Part shown: positions 48,835-60,590 of the stretch, piece after piece
How the letters are laid out: each line of letters opens with the position of its first letter
Position numbering within the stretch: position 1 is the first letter of the stretch
DNA from: Straminergon stramineum
Taxonomy: Eukaryota; Streptophyta; Bryopsida; Hypnales; Calliergonaceae
Direction: 5' to 3'
DNA: 64,000 bases
Assembly (NCBI GenBank): GCA_963920665.1
Contig: OY987266.1
Location: 377,001-441,000, forward strand
The notes under the pieces: model-generated
What the model saw: only the letters and a program-made list of their open reading frames with translations
Database searches by the model: none
What the model was told of the DNA's origin: nothing
Program-made: the position numbers and the translations under genes

Positions 48835-49240
48835 TCAAGTGGCTAATTCAAAATTAGCTAGTGGAATTGGGAACCCCCTCTTTCACTCTTTGCAATCTGA
48901 AAACATTGGAAAAGAATTAGTGAAAAAATCTATAAAATTTCCATTTAGAGTAAAAAGTAGAGAAAAAACCCAGACTCAGTATTTGAAAAACTGGTTCAGT
49001 ATGAGAAGTACAGGAAAATAGCTGGTAAGACTCCAAAAATGCCTACACACTGCTCCAAAGTTCACCCCAATGAATTGTTACTAAACTGGATCGGGACTGC
49101 CGAAGCTGTCTACCAAGGCTATTAATCGACGATTTCTTTGAACCTACTCACTCCTCTTTTCATGGACTGTCCTGCCGACTGTTCAGAAGTTGAAGACCCT
49201 GCAAGCGAGAGCATGCTGTTGGCGAGCATTGTTTTTAATG
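48835..49240 (-). pseudogene. Leftover 3' end of an aromatic amino acid decarboxylase copy
   Basis: This segment aligns with 53,380-53,760, the last coding exon end and 3' UTR of the decarboxylase gene, in the same orientation. Shared plus-strand blocks include TTAGTGGAATTGGGAA-type, TAGAGTAAA, GACTCAGTA(C/T)TTGAAAAACTG, GGAAAATAGCT, GTAAGACTC, TGCCGAAGCTGTCTACC and GGCTATTA(A/G)TCGAC. The part matching the C-terminal codons (about 49,195-49,240) is badly decayed. No other decarboxylase exon is visible upstream of it, so only the tail of a tandem copy survives. Confidence 0.75.
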
Positions 49241-50775
49241 TGAACTTCCTTCACTTTCAAGTAGTGCGATCTCGCTTAGCATCACCTCAAGAATTATAAA
49301 CCACTTTAGAACTGTGATAACATGCTTACTATATCATCTCAAGAACTATTTGCATAACTTAATCCAGGCTCCATAGAACTCATCGGTCTCACAGGAATGA
49401 CCTCTTGTATGAAGCCAAGCATATCAGCACTAGTACCCTCTTGTAGGTCATAAAAACGTGAGGGGTTGCCATTAGTAGTGAACGTAAAAGGCCTGATTCA
49501 ACCTTTTTCTTTTAGCTCATCATCCGAAACCATATATTTTAAATCTTTTATTTCATGATCAGGCTCGTGGCCACAACCAGTAGTGGTTTCACATGTGTTT
49601 GCAATCAGACCCATTTCCCCATTTTTTTTCCCCCCTAACCCCAGCTTGAAACTTTCTAAAAAGACCCCAAATGCAATGCAATGCAATGCAATGCAATGCA
49701 ATGCAATGTTTAGTCTGAGATTTGGTAAAATAGATTTGGCAATCATGTGTATAAGGGTGCTGTTGTCTCATTGTGTACAAAAAAATCAGATGCAAAGGTA
49801 AGCTTATTGTATGCCAAATTTCGGGCATTGCCTGCACATAGGTTTTCCACCTTAGCATGATTCATTTGTATCTTTTGATCTGTCCTTCACAGACTTGCCC
49901 ATATTACCATCCCATCTCTGTATAGAACGAAGAGAAGAATCACCACCAAAAATCCAAAAAGTTCAGGATCAAAACTCATTCCACACTGTATAGTACTGAC
50001 CCAACTTGAAAATTAAACATCAGCCTTGTTCCTTCAGGGTTTAGGGTTTTGGATTTTGCTTCTGGATTTTGCTTCTGGCTTTTGCAAATCCTCCATTTGA
50101 GTAAGTTAGATGCTTGTTACCTTAGTTGGACATATATTTTCATAGACTGGACTTTGTGAACGAGCCTCACTGCTTCCCTGAATGCATGCTTGCTGAAATG
50201 AACTGATTGTCGGACTTTGACTGGCTAGCTGTTGAAGGACGATAACTATAGTGTCAAGCTATCCGTAGAATACCATACAGTCTGCAGGCAGTTCAATTGT
50301 CAGCAATTCGTCATGTACAACAATATTGGACAGAGGTTACGTACATTAATACGGGACAGAGGGAGTAAGATTACACCACAGGAGACTTTGCTATCATTCA
50401 CTCTGTGGGTACCCCAAGTCCCCAACGTAACTTACTGCAGGCAAAAGGTGTTTCAAGGCCATCATGATGAGAGTCATGAGACATGCTATATTTAAGTTCA
50501 TTCCATACAAATTTGAAAAATCAATAGAAAAAAAGAAGAAGCAATGCAGACACGTTTCTTTATCATCATCCAGCTCCAACATGATGTCAGTGCTCCATCA
50601 TGATGGTCCTGACAAAGGCAGCTTCCAATATTGACGGAGTTTGGTGGAAGCATACTACATAAACAGGCAGCCCATGTGTTGTTTCACAGTTCATTTGAAC
50701 AATCCTATACTTGTAATCACTTACTTCACTTCCTCATCAGTCGCTTCAAATTTCTCAACTCCTTTGCAAGTTAGC
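49241..50775. other. Intergenic; holds a pentanucleotide microsatellite
   Basis: No gene supported. A TATA-like ACATAAAC near 50,658 could serve the small secreted-protein gene downstream. Confidence 0.45.
49671..49708. repeat. (ATGCA)n microsatellite, about seven to eight units
   Basis: A perfect tandem array of the pentanucleotide ATGCA. Confidence 0.95.
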
Positions 50776-51212
50776 ATGGGGTCACTTCCGAATTTCCGAA
50801 GATCGTTTGTGTGATGGTGGGCATGGCGGTTTTTGCATCGACAGTGCAAGCCAACTACCACGTAGCGGATTTAGTTTACAGTGGCCTTGGGCAGACCTTT
50901 GATGCATGCCCCTCTAACTACTACAACTGCAAGTGCTACCAATCCGGAGATTGGAGAGGTTCACTCTCACAGAGGCCACCCTCGTTGACGTCTTTCTTTT
51001 CCATCACGAACCTCTGCGGCTACAAGCAACTCAACCACTACCTCAACAGCCACGGAACGTACTCGGTCTTTGTTGCAGATGGTGATGGCAAAGTGGTCGC
51101 CACATGCTACGGTGCGGACAAGAACAAAGTCACCCTCACTTGTCCTCAGGGTCTGATCTCTGGCGTTGTCCATGATTACTTGATCTGCTATGGACACCCA
51201 TGCGAACCGTAA
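50776..51212 (+). CDS. Small secreted cysteine-rich protein; signal peptide split between frames
   Basis: From ATG 50,814 a single exon encodes 133 residues ending CYGHPCEP at TAA 51,210. It starts with a short hydrophobic stretch (MVGMAVFASTVQA) that looks like the core and cleavage site of a signal peptide. The remaining ~120 residues contain eight cysteines, including C-x(6)-C-x-C (CPSNYYNCKC), consistent with four disulfides and secretion to the apoplast. I do not recognise the family. Odd point: an upstream ATG at 50,776 encodes MGSLPNFRRSFV, a good signal-peptide N-region, but it runs into TGA at 50,812-50,814, which overlaps the downstream ATG in the string TGATG. The two frames differ by one base, so either this is a recent frameshift or translation begins at the shorter start. 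Confidence 0.55.
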
Positions 51213-52143
51213 ACTATTAGCATGGGTCTCAACACCAATATTGATTAGGAATTCAATGTTGGAGGTAGTTCTACTAACTAGGCCATGTGAACAAAATAAT
51301 GACTTCTGATCTTCCTTTTGGAAGTAGGTAGAAGCTATGGTTCTCATTTGAGGCTAGCATGAATATAGAGTTGGTTTGATCCACCCATGATACAATGCCC
51401 ATTGGACAAAGTACCATTGGTGTAGGACTTTTGGAAGTAGACTCTATGACACAATCTCATGCATATGGAGTATCTAGAATACTTTTGGTAGTTGAGTTTG
51501 GCAATCTTGTGATGGAGATCATCACATCAATTGCAAATGAGATGTGGTTACCTTCTAGCTATATATGATACTCTCTGGGTGTGATATTGGAGAGTATAAT
51601 AATAACAAGTTCACAGTGCATAGTCACACTTTTGTGGACACACAATTGTGACCTTGGATAATCCTCATTCGATCAATCCCAACTCAAGTAAAAGTCCAAT
51701 TGAGACCTCACTTTTGAGTACGAAATTGAAGATTAGCAATCACTTGAGAGAGTGCTTTGAGTCTTTAGGGGTTCTTGATGGGTCCTTACATGTTCTGCAC
51801 CTGCTTTTCATAAGAGCATTTTAAGAGGAAACTTGCAGCAGAAAGAAGAGGTGGATTATCAACAAAGAATACAATGAAAGCACAAGACTCCGTGATATAG
51901 TTAAACTTCTTTCAATTGTGAAAAGGTCACCAACCAGGATTTGAGCACTTCTTCACATCCACTAAAAACCTACAAAGTCACTGTATTAAACAAGGTAATA
52001 TATTGAACATGACAACTAATTCTGAGTCGCTGTGGATCTCTAAGCTGCTTGTCTGTCCTCAAGCTGGATCAATTCATTGATAAACTTTGAAAACCAGAGC
52101 CTGCAGAAACGGTATTAATATGGGTACACAGCTCGACTAATTG
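51213..52143. other. Intergenic, no gene supported
   Basis: Moderately AT-rich with short frames only. It contains the likely 3' UTR of the small secreted-protein gene. Confidence 0.45.
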
Positions 52144-52264
52144 TCATATAGATATATTACGGAACTTCTTGAGCAACTCGGGAATATCATGACCACGCAT
52201 ATCATCCACTGCTTGCAACATCTTGGGCTTCAGCTTCTCAAACTTGTCGAAGAACTTTGTATCC
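52144..52264 (-). pseudogene. EHD-family (EH-domain ATPase) exon relic
   Basis: The minus strand reads KFFDKFEKLKPKMLQAVDDM then RGHDIPELLKKFRN, ending at TGA 52,144-52,146. Plant EHD1/EHD2 proteins, membrane-remodelling ATPases of endocytic recycling, carry an almost identical FDKFEKLKPKM..AVDDMLGYDIP.LLK.FRNPY segment in their C-terminal helical part. Here the segment stops after FRN, and I found no neighbouring EHD exons, so this is an isolated gene fragment, probably carried in by duplication or a transposon. Confidence 0.7.
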
Positions 52265-53717
52265 CACCAGCCTTTCTCTGTACCGATGGTCCACCCTTGG
52301 AATTCTCAGTCTTTGCACCTGCTGAACGCGGGGTTCAACGAATGCACATAATCGGCCTGTTGCCCTTTGCCTCGCCTACGAGTCAGCATCTGATTTGTTC
52401 TGACGGAGCAGCCCTGTTTACAATCGATAATATTAACCGATTCAGTAGAAACGGCTATTACCAAAAGAAAACGGATATGAACTAAAGTGAGGACGATTGT
52501 GAACATGATATGCCAGGGTATGAATAACGATGGTGATGAATTTTTTGTAAGTCTTGGCGAAATGCCTTTGGGCTCTTCTGTCTGCGATGGTTTTCATTTT
52601 ACTTCCGAGTAACCTGAACTCGGTTTTGGAAGGTTGGCGGATACACCTAAGTGAGATCATCTGAAGCTGCTGTGTAGGGTGTGATTTGGCCTAGTTCTGA
52701 TCCTAGTTTTTACAAGGTCAAAAGGGGGTATAGTAACATATTGAAAACTATACCCCGAGGGTAACACCCTCCCGTTCTTCCTGTGTGAGTGTTCATTGCA
52801 TTGTCCTCTTCTTTAATTTGTCAACGTGAGCAGGAGGATCCTTGAAATTTAATCTTGGATTTATGAATCATGGAGCTAGACTAATTGATAAATTGTTTCT
52901 CTGTCACCTTTGCAGACCCTGAGGCATAACTCCTATGGCAGGTTTGTGGGAGTGTGCGGTGATGGCGTTTCACAGCCCTAGCTTGCAATTGGAGGAATCG
53001 ATCATTTGGTTCGATTCCGCCTTGGATTTCGTCAACTGATGGTGAATGCGCAGCCAGTGAGAGCACTTCCTAAATCAAAATATTTGGCGAAACTTTCCAG
53101 GTTTAGATTTCTTGCAGAGAACTGATTTTCTTGTAACATATCCGGTCCGCTTGATTGTCATGTGCTTGACTTGAATTGGACTCAAAACTTTTGCCTACTG
53201 TTGTTTAGCTTCTTCATATTACTTCATTTGTTAAGAGTCTAAACTTGAAGGAGGCCTTCAATCCAATGACAGTTTCCATGTGACTTGTAGGAACAGAAAG
53301 TGTTCGATCACCGTTCAGCAGATAAAACAGTAATTTGGTAAGATTTCATTTAACTTCAAAGCAGTGATCAGGAAACAACGGCGGTTAATTCAAAGTTAGT
53401 TAGTGGAATTGGGAAAAAACCCGGTTGCAAAATGGGAAAAACCCATGAAAAAATCTATGAAATTTCTAGTTAGAGTAAATAATTGAGAAAATCCTCGGAC
53501 TCAGTACTTGAAAAACTGATTCAATATGGGAAGTATTTAAAGGAAAATAGCTCGTAAGACTCAAAAACATCCCGCACACGGCTCCATTGTTTGACACCAA
53601 TAAATTTTTAATAAATTGGTTCGCGAGTGCCGAAGCTGTCTACCGAGGCTATTAGTCGACAATATCTTTGCAATTTGCACCTTCTCACTCCACTTTATGC
53701 TGACAGTCCCGCTCTGT
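52265..53717. other. Intergenic; 3' flank of the decarboxylase gene
   Basis: No gene supported. 53,380-53,717 is the decarboxylase 3' UTR region, identified by its similarity to 48,835-49,240. Confidence 0.5.
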
Positions 53718-56585
53718 TCAAGGGGCTTGCGAGAGAAGCTTCGATGCTTGCTGCTGAATGAGTTTCCAAGCGGCATTCACATGCAGCAACTCAGTACTAG
53801 CTCCACCGACGGCGAATCTTATGGTGTACACTCCAGCCAATACCTGCAGTTAAATAAGGTCTCAGATTCTTTGGGAAAACAGTATTCCACGAACGAGATT
53901 TGGATTGCTAGGAATTTATGGAAGGCTGAAATGTACGGCCGCATATGATATTCTGAGAGGTGAGATTCAATTCTTCTTTTAATTAAGTTACCGTGTGAGT
54001 GATGAAGATGTCGCCACTCATGTTCAAAACTTCCACAAGCTTTCCGTTCAGGGTGGAGCCATTGTCCGGATCATCCACTGGGGGTTTGAGTCGGAAGCAG
54101 AGAAGGGAAAATGACCTCGGTGCCATGACCTGGAATTGAATGTGTAAAAACAGTCGGAATGATTAGTGTGAGAGTTTGATTTCAAATTTTTTAAATGTAT
54201 TCCATCTGTACATAGTGACCAAACTATATAATTATGCTGAGTAGGGGCTAATTTAATAGAATTGGACCTTCTATCTTAATTGGATGTCAGCACTTGGACT
54301 AGAGTGTCTGAAATAGTCTGTCTTACTGCACTCGTTTTGGCTCTTTTCCTACTGCTTTTTCTTTGTAGGTGCTGATTTTCATTTCCTTGGATAACGAACT
54401 AGCTAGAGTATATTTTTTTCGGAGTCAGTTGATTTGATTGGGTAGAATCAAGTGATCATTATTGCTGCAGTTGAATGTAAGGTCACTACACTTAAATGTG
54501 TCCAAACAAGAAAGTGAGCATTGTTCTTGTTCTTAAATGATCACCTAACTTTTTTGTTGGATCTTATTGGAAGTCAAGAGAGTATCCTAGATTCTCTTTT
54601 TCTGTATTTTTTGGACACCATATGAGCAAAGTACGAATTTTCAAAGTGTTGAAAATAGGTGTATCCGAAAAAGGTGACCCTAGACTTTCATGAATTTTAG
54701 GGATTGTTCACTTTCGGCAAGAATTTGTAGGGATCGATTTTTTCAAAGTAGCTCAAACCTCAAAGCGAGAATCGGCTTCTAAAAGTGATTCCATATGCTT
54801 GGCAAGATCGCAATGCTTTCGGATGTAGGCCTGCAGAAAGTCCGCCCCATACATTCGCATCACCATCCACACCTTCAACGATCTGCAGTTTTAGATCCAA
54901 ATTCAATTTTAATTTCGAATCATTCAATCATTCAATCGGTTTCTGAAACCTGAAAGCCTGATCTCATTTCCATTATTTGGTCTTCATCTAGATCACTTTC
55001 CGTCCTAACCACTTATATCCAAGTTTCTCGCCAATGAATGAATTTTTCAAATTAGAGACCTCCTTCTAAAGCTTTGTTTACCTTCTTATTGGGAAGATTA
55101 TTTTGTAGTAATATACCTACTCTGTAGGCAATCCACTAATATACCAAAAGGACTCTACAGTGTCAGAAAGTGTGAAAGCCAGGACCTGAATCGACGACTG
55201 AGAGGAATCTGCCAATCCTTGAAATCCATCACCGAGTTGTTGTCAGACATTTTGTTGCGCAGATATTCTGCGTTGGAGGACATTGCGGCGACCAACATGG
55301 CATTGTCCCGAACCCAGAGTGTGAAGCAATCGTAGCTGGTAAGGAACCACTTTTGTAGGTTTATGACGAGAGAGTCCGCCTTCTCCACACCCTCTAGGCA
55401 TGTTCGATATTCCGGGCAGATGCACGCACACCCTGCGTATGCTCCATCCACATGGAACCACAAACCATGCTCCTACATAATCTCCAATTATATAGTTATA
55501 GTAACAACTCTACCAGAGTGGACATTTCTAGCTCTTATGCAACTTAGCTTTTGTCCTAGTATTAATTATGACTTATATTTTCATGGTCTTGTTAGTAATT
55601 GAAAGATATGTAATAGAGTTATCTCCTCGGTATGCAACTCTTGTATTATACACAGGGAGCATCGACATTAAAACGGCTTAGAGATGTTTTTGTATGAAAC
55701 TTACGTATCAATTTGGATTGGGTCTGAGGAATAAATGGATGACTGTGAGGTCCCAATGAGATCGAGGTACCTGGGCGATATCTCCTAGTTTTGAGAGAGG
55801 GTCTACAGCTGCTGATGAAGTGCTCCCTACCTGCACATACACAACAGAGCCAGAATTCATTTGGAGGTGCGTACAATTCAAAGTTGCTACCAATTCATTT
55901 GACAAGGAATGTGGAGTAGACAGGACTGGACAAGAATTTAGCATCTTTGTTAGTTAGTAAGAATTGGACCAAGCTTGCTGAGTGACTTAATTGGCATAAG
56001 TAGTGCGTGTTACAAAATGAACTTACAGATGGCCATAACTTTAAAGAAAGGAGAAATATTTTTAGGGACGATTCTTCAACATGAATAATACTAGTGCAGC
56101 ACAAATTGATACAAGAGGTATTCTATAAATGTTTCTACCTTGTACAAAGTACTAACCTTATGTAAGTTCATATTGTGACACACAACAATAGGACAAATCA
56201 ATGTACGTACTTAGATTCTGTGCTGAAATGGTCAAGATATGAATTCTTTTCTTACCACTGCACACAGAAAGAAAGGAATGAGGCCAACAGCTCGATCAGC
56301 TTGAATGGTGCACGCAAGCAGTGCTGGCGACATGGCGTAGTTAGTGGAGGCGTCCGTAGGAATCTTCCGAACATACGTTGCATTGATCCCTGCGAGCTGA
56401 GAAGAAAAAATTTGAGACGCATATCATTAGATCAATGTACACCACTGCCTAACTACTTTAGGCCACCATAACAGACACTAGCTAGCAACATCCATTTTTG
56501 TTAAATTGGCACAATTCCAGAAATTAAAGTGGCATGCTGGACGGACCCTCAAGCAAGGAAGACTCGCATGATTTAGGTAGCCAGG

Positions 56586-56725
56586 AGGGGATCAATCGGG
56601 GTGGAAATCCTAGCTTAGCGGTGCATCATGTTTTGAATGAAATGCATTGACTCAAATCTATCCGCACAACAAGCGAATGAAAACGTGAAAATGGCGGGTG
56701 GAATCGAATACCACCAATGTACTGG
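56586..56725. repeat. Repeat shared by two introns of the decarboxylase gene (copy 1)
   Basis: Matches 58,268-58,425 in the same orientation: TGGAAATCCTA-CTTAGCGGTGC, then an ATG-rich stretch, then ACAACAAGCGAAT and GTGAAAATGGCGGGTGG, against ACAGCAAGCGAAT and GTGAAATCCCACCCG in the other copy. Diverged, non-coding. Confidence 0.55.
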
Positions 56726-57634
56726 AACTAACGCTTAACGTCCTGCATAAGGAAAAATTCAGGGTATACCGGTATATTCATTAAGGAGACCTCAACTAAT
56801 CGAGATGAGTAGATATAGTGATGGAGACACTGATTTAATTCACTACATCAGAATAAAAAATGAAGTGCACCTGACTGATCTTATCGACACCGCAGTGAGC
56901 CTGATCGGAAGTGTACACTGTTAACTTCGCCAAGGCCTCCGCTTCCGAGATCCCATGCTCCGCCGCAGCCTGAATCACGGCTTGCTTCCGAGCTGCTAAC
57001 ATCACCACGAACAATGACTCGCATGCCGAACCCTGAACTATCCCTCAGCCCTTTTCGCCTGCATATGTATGTACGAAGGGTCCATCAGCAAACCGTAACT
57101 ACAATATATATGTAAGTAACGTACGTGAATGAATATTGCTCATTCCAGCTGCACTCCCGCGCATCATGCATTCCATTGATGACGATACTTGATATCGAAT
57201 GACACATGTCCTCCTATCCCTCAATGGTCTGAACCTCTAAATCAGTGATGTGGATCATCTGGCTAGTAATTGAAATTTGTACACATGATTTTGGTCTGAA
57301 ATTATTGAATGCATGCATGGATTGATGCTTACTGGACGACAAGAAGTGGTTAGGCAGAGCGAGGAGCTGGGCCAGCCAGTCCAGGACGATGATTTCCAGT
57401 TCGGTGGCTGCGGGGGAAGTGATCCAGCTGAAGCCTATTACATTGAGGCTGGCGGTCAGCATCTCCCCGAGAATGCTAGCCGTGCTGGTGTTGGCCGGGA
57501 AGTAGCCAAAGAAACTCGGACTCTGCCAGTGGGTAATGCCCGGCATGACTTTAGTGTTGATATCTGCAGGCATGCAACATCGATCCATGGCCGGAGTCCA
57601 TCATCCATCATCTATCGACGGACTTCTTTAGATC

Positions 57635-57777
57635 ACAGGAAACTCATATTGGGTTCTCGGTGTTGAAATTTCCGGTGAGTCTCACTTTTCTCGGTGTTCC
57701 CAATGTATTACACACCGGGAAAAGTGAGACTCACCTGGAATTTTAACACCGAGAACCCAATATGAGTTTCCTGTGGA
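57635..57777. mobile_element. Hairpin (foldback/MITE-like) element in a decarboxylase intron
   Basis: Arms of about 60 bp: the left arm starts ACAGGAAACTCATATTGGGT and the right arm ends with its exact complement, ACCCAATATGAGTTTCCTGT. Pairing continues through TCTCGGTGTT and GGTGAGTCTCACTTTTC with few mismatches, leaving a loop of roughly 14 bases. It is flanked by TTAGATC at 57,628-57,634 and 57,778-57,784, a possible 7 bp target duplication. It lies between exons 2 and 3 of the gene model. It would also form a long RNA hairpin if transcribed. Confidence 0.85.
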
Positions 57778-58267
57778 TTAGATCTGACTCCAGTTTTTTC
57801 ATCTCAGTTGGAGTAATTCAAAGGTAGCTGAAGATTCGTGCAAATCAGACGCGTCCTTTCAATTCCTAGTAGCACTGATTTGAGATCGGGAGTCCTATTG
57901 GACATAATTATCAATAGACGTAGTTACCATGAAGGACTTCCTGGAACGAGTCTTGCTTCCGAGGAGCGCTCTCAGGCAGCAGTTCCTTTAAGTACCCTGG
58001 CTGAAACATTGGTAGTTTGTGACATCCAAAATATAAAACAATACAACGTTAGTAGAAGTTGACTGTGATTGATGCAGTTTCCGGTACATCAGATGTTTTA
58101 AAAACAGACAGCTAGAACTTATGATGGAAGAGCAAACCCGGATCTACACATGGAACTTACATCAATTTCGCTAAATTGGAGGAAGTCCATTAAAATGGCG
58201 CTGTGAGTCGAACATGAACCCCCAAGGAAGGGAATGAGTTTAACTGTTTAATTAAGAATGATTCCAG

Positions 58268-58425
58268 GGAGAAGGGATGGAGCTGGAAATCCTACCTTAG
58301 CGGTGCGCAATGGTGTAAATGAACTTATGTAATATATTTACCTGTTAATTAGCGTATTTACCAGCACAGCAAGCGAATTTAATAGTCAAAGTGGCACATG
58401 TGAAATCCCACCCGTTTAACGGCAA
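58268..58425. repeat. Repeat shared by two introns of the decarboxylase gene (copy 2)
   Basis: Partner of 56,586-56,725. It contains GGAAATCCTACCTTAGCGGT and ACAGCAAGCGAAT. It lies in the intron after exon 58657-58501. Confidence 0.55.
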
Positions 58426-58657
58426 TACGGCATTGTCGTTTTTGGTAAATATTTTAAACAACTGTGAATTTCGAATGAAGTGATCCAAATGAGGGAATAC
58501 CTGGACCTGGCTCCGAACAGGAAAATTTTCAATTTGCTGGAAGTAGTCGGCAATGAAATCCACCATCTGATGACCCAGCATTCGGAACTCCTCCCCATCC
58601 AAGGTCTTTTTCAACCGTAAAGACAGTTTTGGATTCGCTTCTTCTCCTAAATCCCCC

Positions 58658-60590
58658 CTGCAAGAGTAGCAACAAATTCCTGATCACTCTTCACTCTCCC
58701 TCAGCACTTCCAACAGAATTGCTCCACTCAGAATCTTGTCTCTAGAGGTAAAATAAACTATCAATTCTGACATGCATTAAAATATGGGTGTCACATATAT
58801 TGTAGATTTTCATTCAATACATACACTCACATTGACAGAAGATTGAGCAGAAGATTCAGCTTCACCGATCAGCAAGCTCCAAAAAATGCAGAGATGCCTG
58901 AGATTGCAGAGATGCACGAGCTTCAAATCTTGAAGGCAGAAATAGGAGAAATCCAATATGGAAATGAGCTAGCGCCCCAGAGTGTTGGGTAAGGGTAAGT
59001 ATGATCATCAAGGCAATTAGTCCCTGTCGGAAAAGCGCATATTCGCTGCGCCCAGGCTTTCCTTGTCAAGAACAGTGTTCGGGATATTTTTTGAACTTTA
59101 CCAGGTAAGTATATTCCTTTAATTTCCATATTGAACCGTTTTTTCAAGGCCTGAGTCCAGTTATTTTCTCTATTTTTTCCTCCAAGTAGGAATTTTATAG
59201 ATTTTTTTCACCGGGTTTTTTTTGCCGATGTTTTCGAATTGAAATCGGATTTTATCCCGAGTCCACCGGCTAACGTGGAACTCGTCGCCGTTTTTTCCCT
59301 CCCGACAGGGTAATTGACAGGGTAATTCTGATCATCAAGGCAATTAGAATGCAATTAGTCTGTGTGAGTCGGAAAAATGCACATGCATTGCAGGTGATGC
59401 CCTGCGCTCTGCCATCCACTGGACACTCTGGTGAGCTAGCTCGCATAATCTAGAAAGGTCTTCCTTCAACAAAGAAAACACCAGCCCGACTCAAATTATA
59501 TAGCTCTCCACTATATATCACTCATTAGGGGCATGGCATGCAGGAACCATGTTCAGTTCTTTCCTACTGCAGTAGAACCAATGTAAATTAGTGACCAACA
59601 GAAAGACGTTCCGGAGAAAGTTAGAGTTCCATCTCCGCCAACTAGTAATGAAGTAGTGAATGACTGTTAACTTCTAATTAAATTAGGTTCCCATTGCTAG
59701 TATTCTTGATCAGTTTCTTCTTTCTTTGAAAAGTGACGGTGCTTTGATCATAAAAACAAAGAGAGTTATAACTGACAAACAATCAATCCGGCTCACTTGC
59801 CCGAGTCAGCCTGGGACTGAATGAGACTGGAGGTCAAATTCCACGTTGGAGTCTTCTCAGTTTCTCCCAAGTGGATTTTACTTTCCTTCCATTTAGCACG
59901 CCTAGCTTGGCCCACCTCAGGAGCCGATCGGACTGATCACATCTGTACTGTGACTACTGTCCTCCTGCTCTTTGTTTTGATTGGACACAATCCGGCGCTT
60001 TTTCCAAGTGAAACAATTAACTTTTGTCAAAAAGTGTCCGTGTCTAACTCATCGTGTACACGGCTACACGGACTTCCAGAACAGTGGTCATTACTGACGG
60101 AGGAGGAGAGGCACCATTGGCCCAAGCCTGCCGGCGACGACAGCAACTCGTCGCCGACCCAGATAGGCATACCCTTAATAATAATCCTTTGATTCCTTTC
60201 CTTGCTTATGGATTCTGACATAAAAGGAATTATACTCCGCCGGCCCTCCGGTGCAATCGTACGACACTTGTAACTTTTCAAGGCAGCTATGGGACATGCA
60301 TCCATGGGTGGCCGGGGAAGTGTCACGGGGGGTGCTAAGTTACATGTCCAAAAAGCAATTGCGCTTCATGAGGACCCGATTGGTGGAGATTCCACACTTA
60401 TTAGATTCCCTCCAGATAGACGAGTCTCGATCCACAAATATCAGCGAAACTTGAACATCCCGGGTTTTCCGTAAGGCAATCGATTGAGCCTATTTTAATT
60501 TGTCTTATTACTGCATTAGGCGCATTAGGCGCAAATCTGCCCACCCCAGGTTACCGGGCTCACATGTAATAAGCTAGCCACTGGCGATAT
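58658..60590. other. 5' flank of the decarboxylase gene
   Basis: It should contain the missing first exon and promoter, but no start codon with the right phase and donor site could be settled. A direct repeat of about 50 bp (GATCATCAAGGCAATTAG, then GTCGGAAAA-GC-CAT) occurs at about 59,005 and again at about 59,330. Open frames at 59,821-60,480 on both strands have no recognised motif. Confidence 0.4.

Larger units (their letters stand above)
53718..58657 (-). pseudogene. Aromatic L-amino acid (tyrosine/DOPA-type) decarboxylase gene with one premature stop
   Basis: A PLP-dependent group II decarboxylase. Exons in order: 58657-58501, 58000-57928, 57563-57333, 57058-56871, 56396-56256, 55830-55771, 55472-55186, 54882-54759, 54129-53992, 53843-53718. 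All joins are GT..AG and in phase, about 508 codons to TGA 53,718. Motifs: [49 protein letters not shown] (PLP-stacking His), HVDGAYAG (PLP Asp), PLP lysine in NLQKWFLTSYDC, and a catalytic-loop Tyr in AEYLRNK, as in decarboxylases rather than aldehyde synthases. Two oddities: the glycine-rich loop (usually GKGGGV) has TGA at 57,045-57,047, and the residue before the PLP lysine is Gln, normally His. The first exon with the start codon was not found upstream of 58,657. Either a young pseudogene or an allele with a nonsense change. Confidence 0.85.

Noticed and set aside
57313..57666. Plus-strand frame opposite decarboxylase exon 3
   Set aside because: Complement of the conserved [13 protein letters not shown] coding exon.
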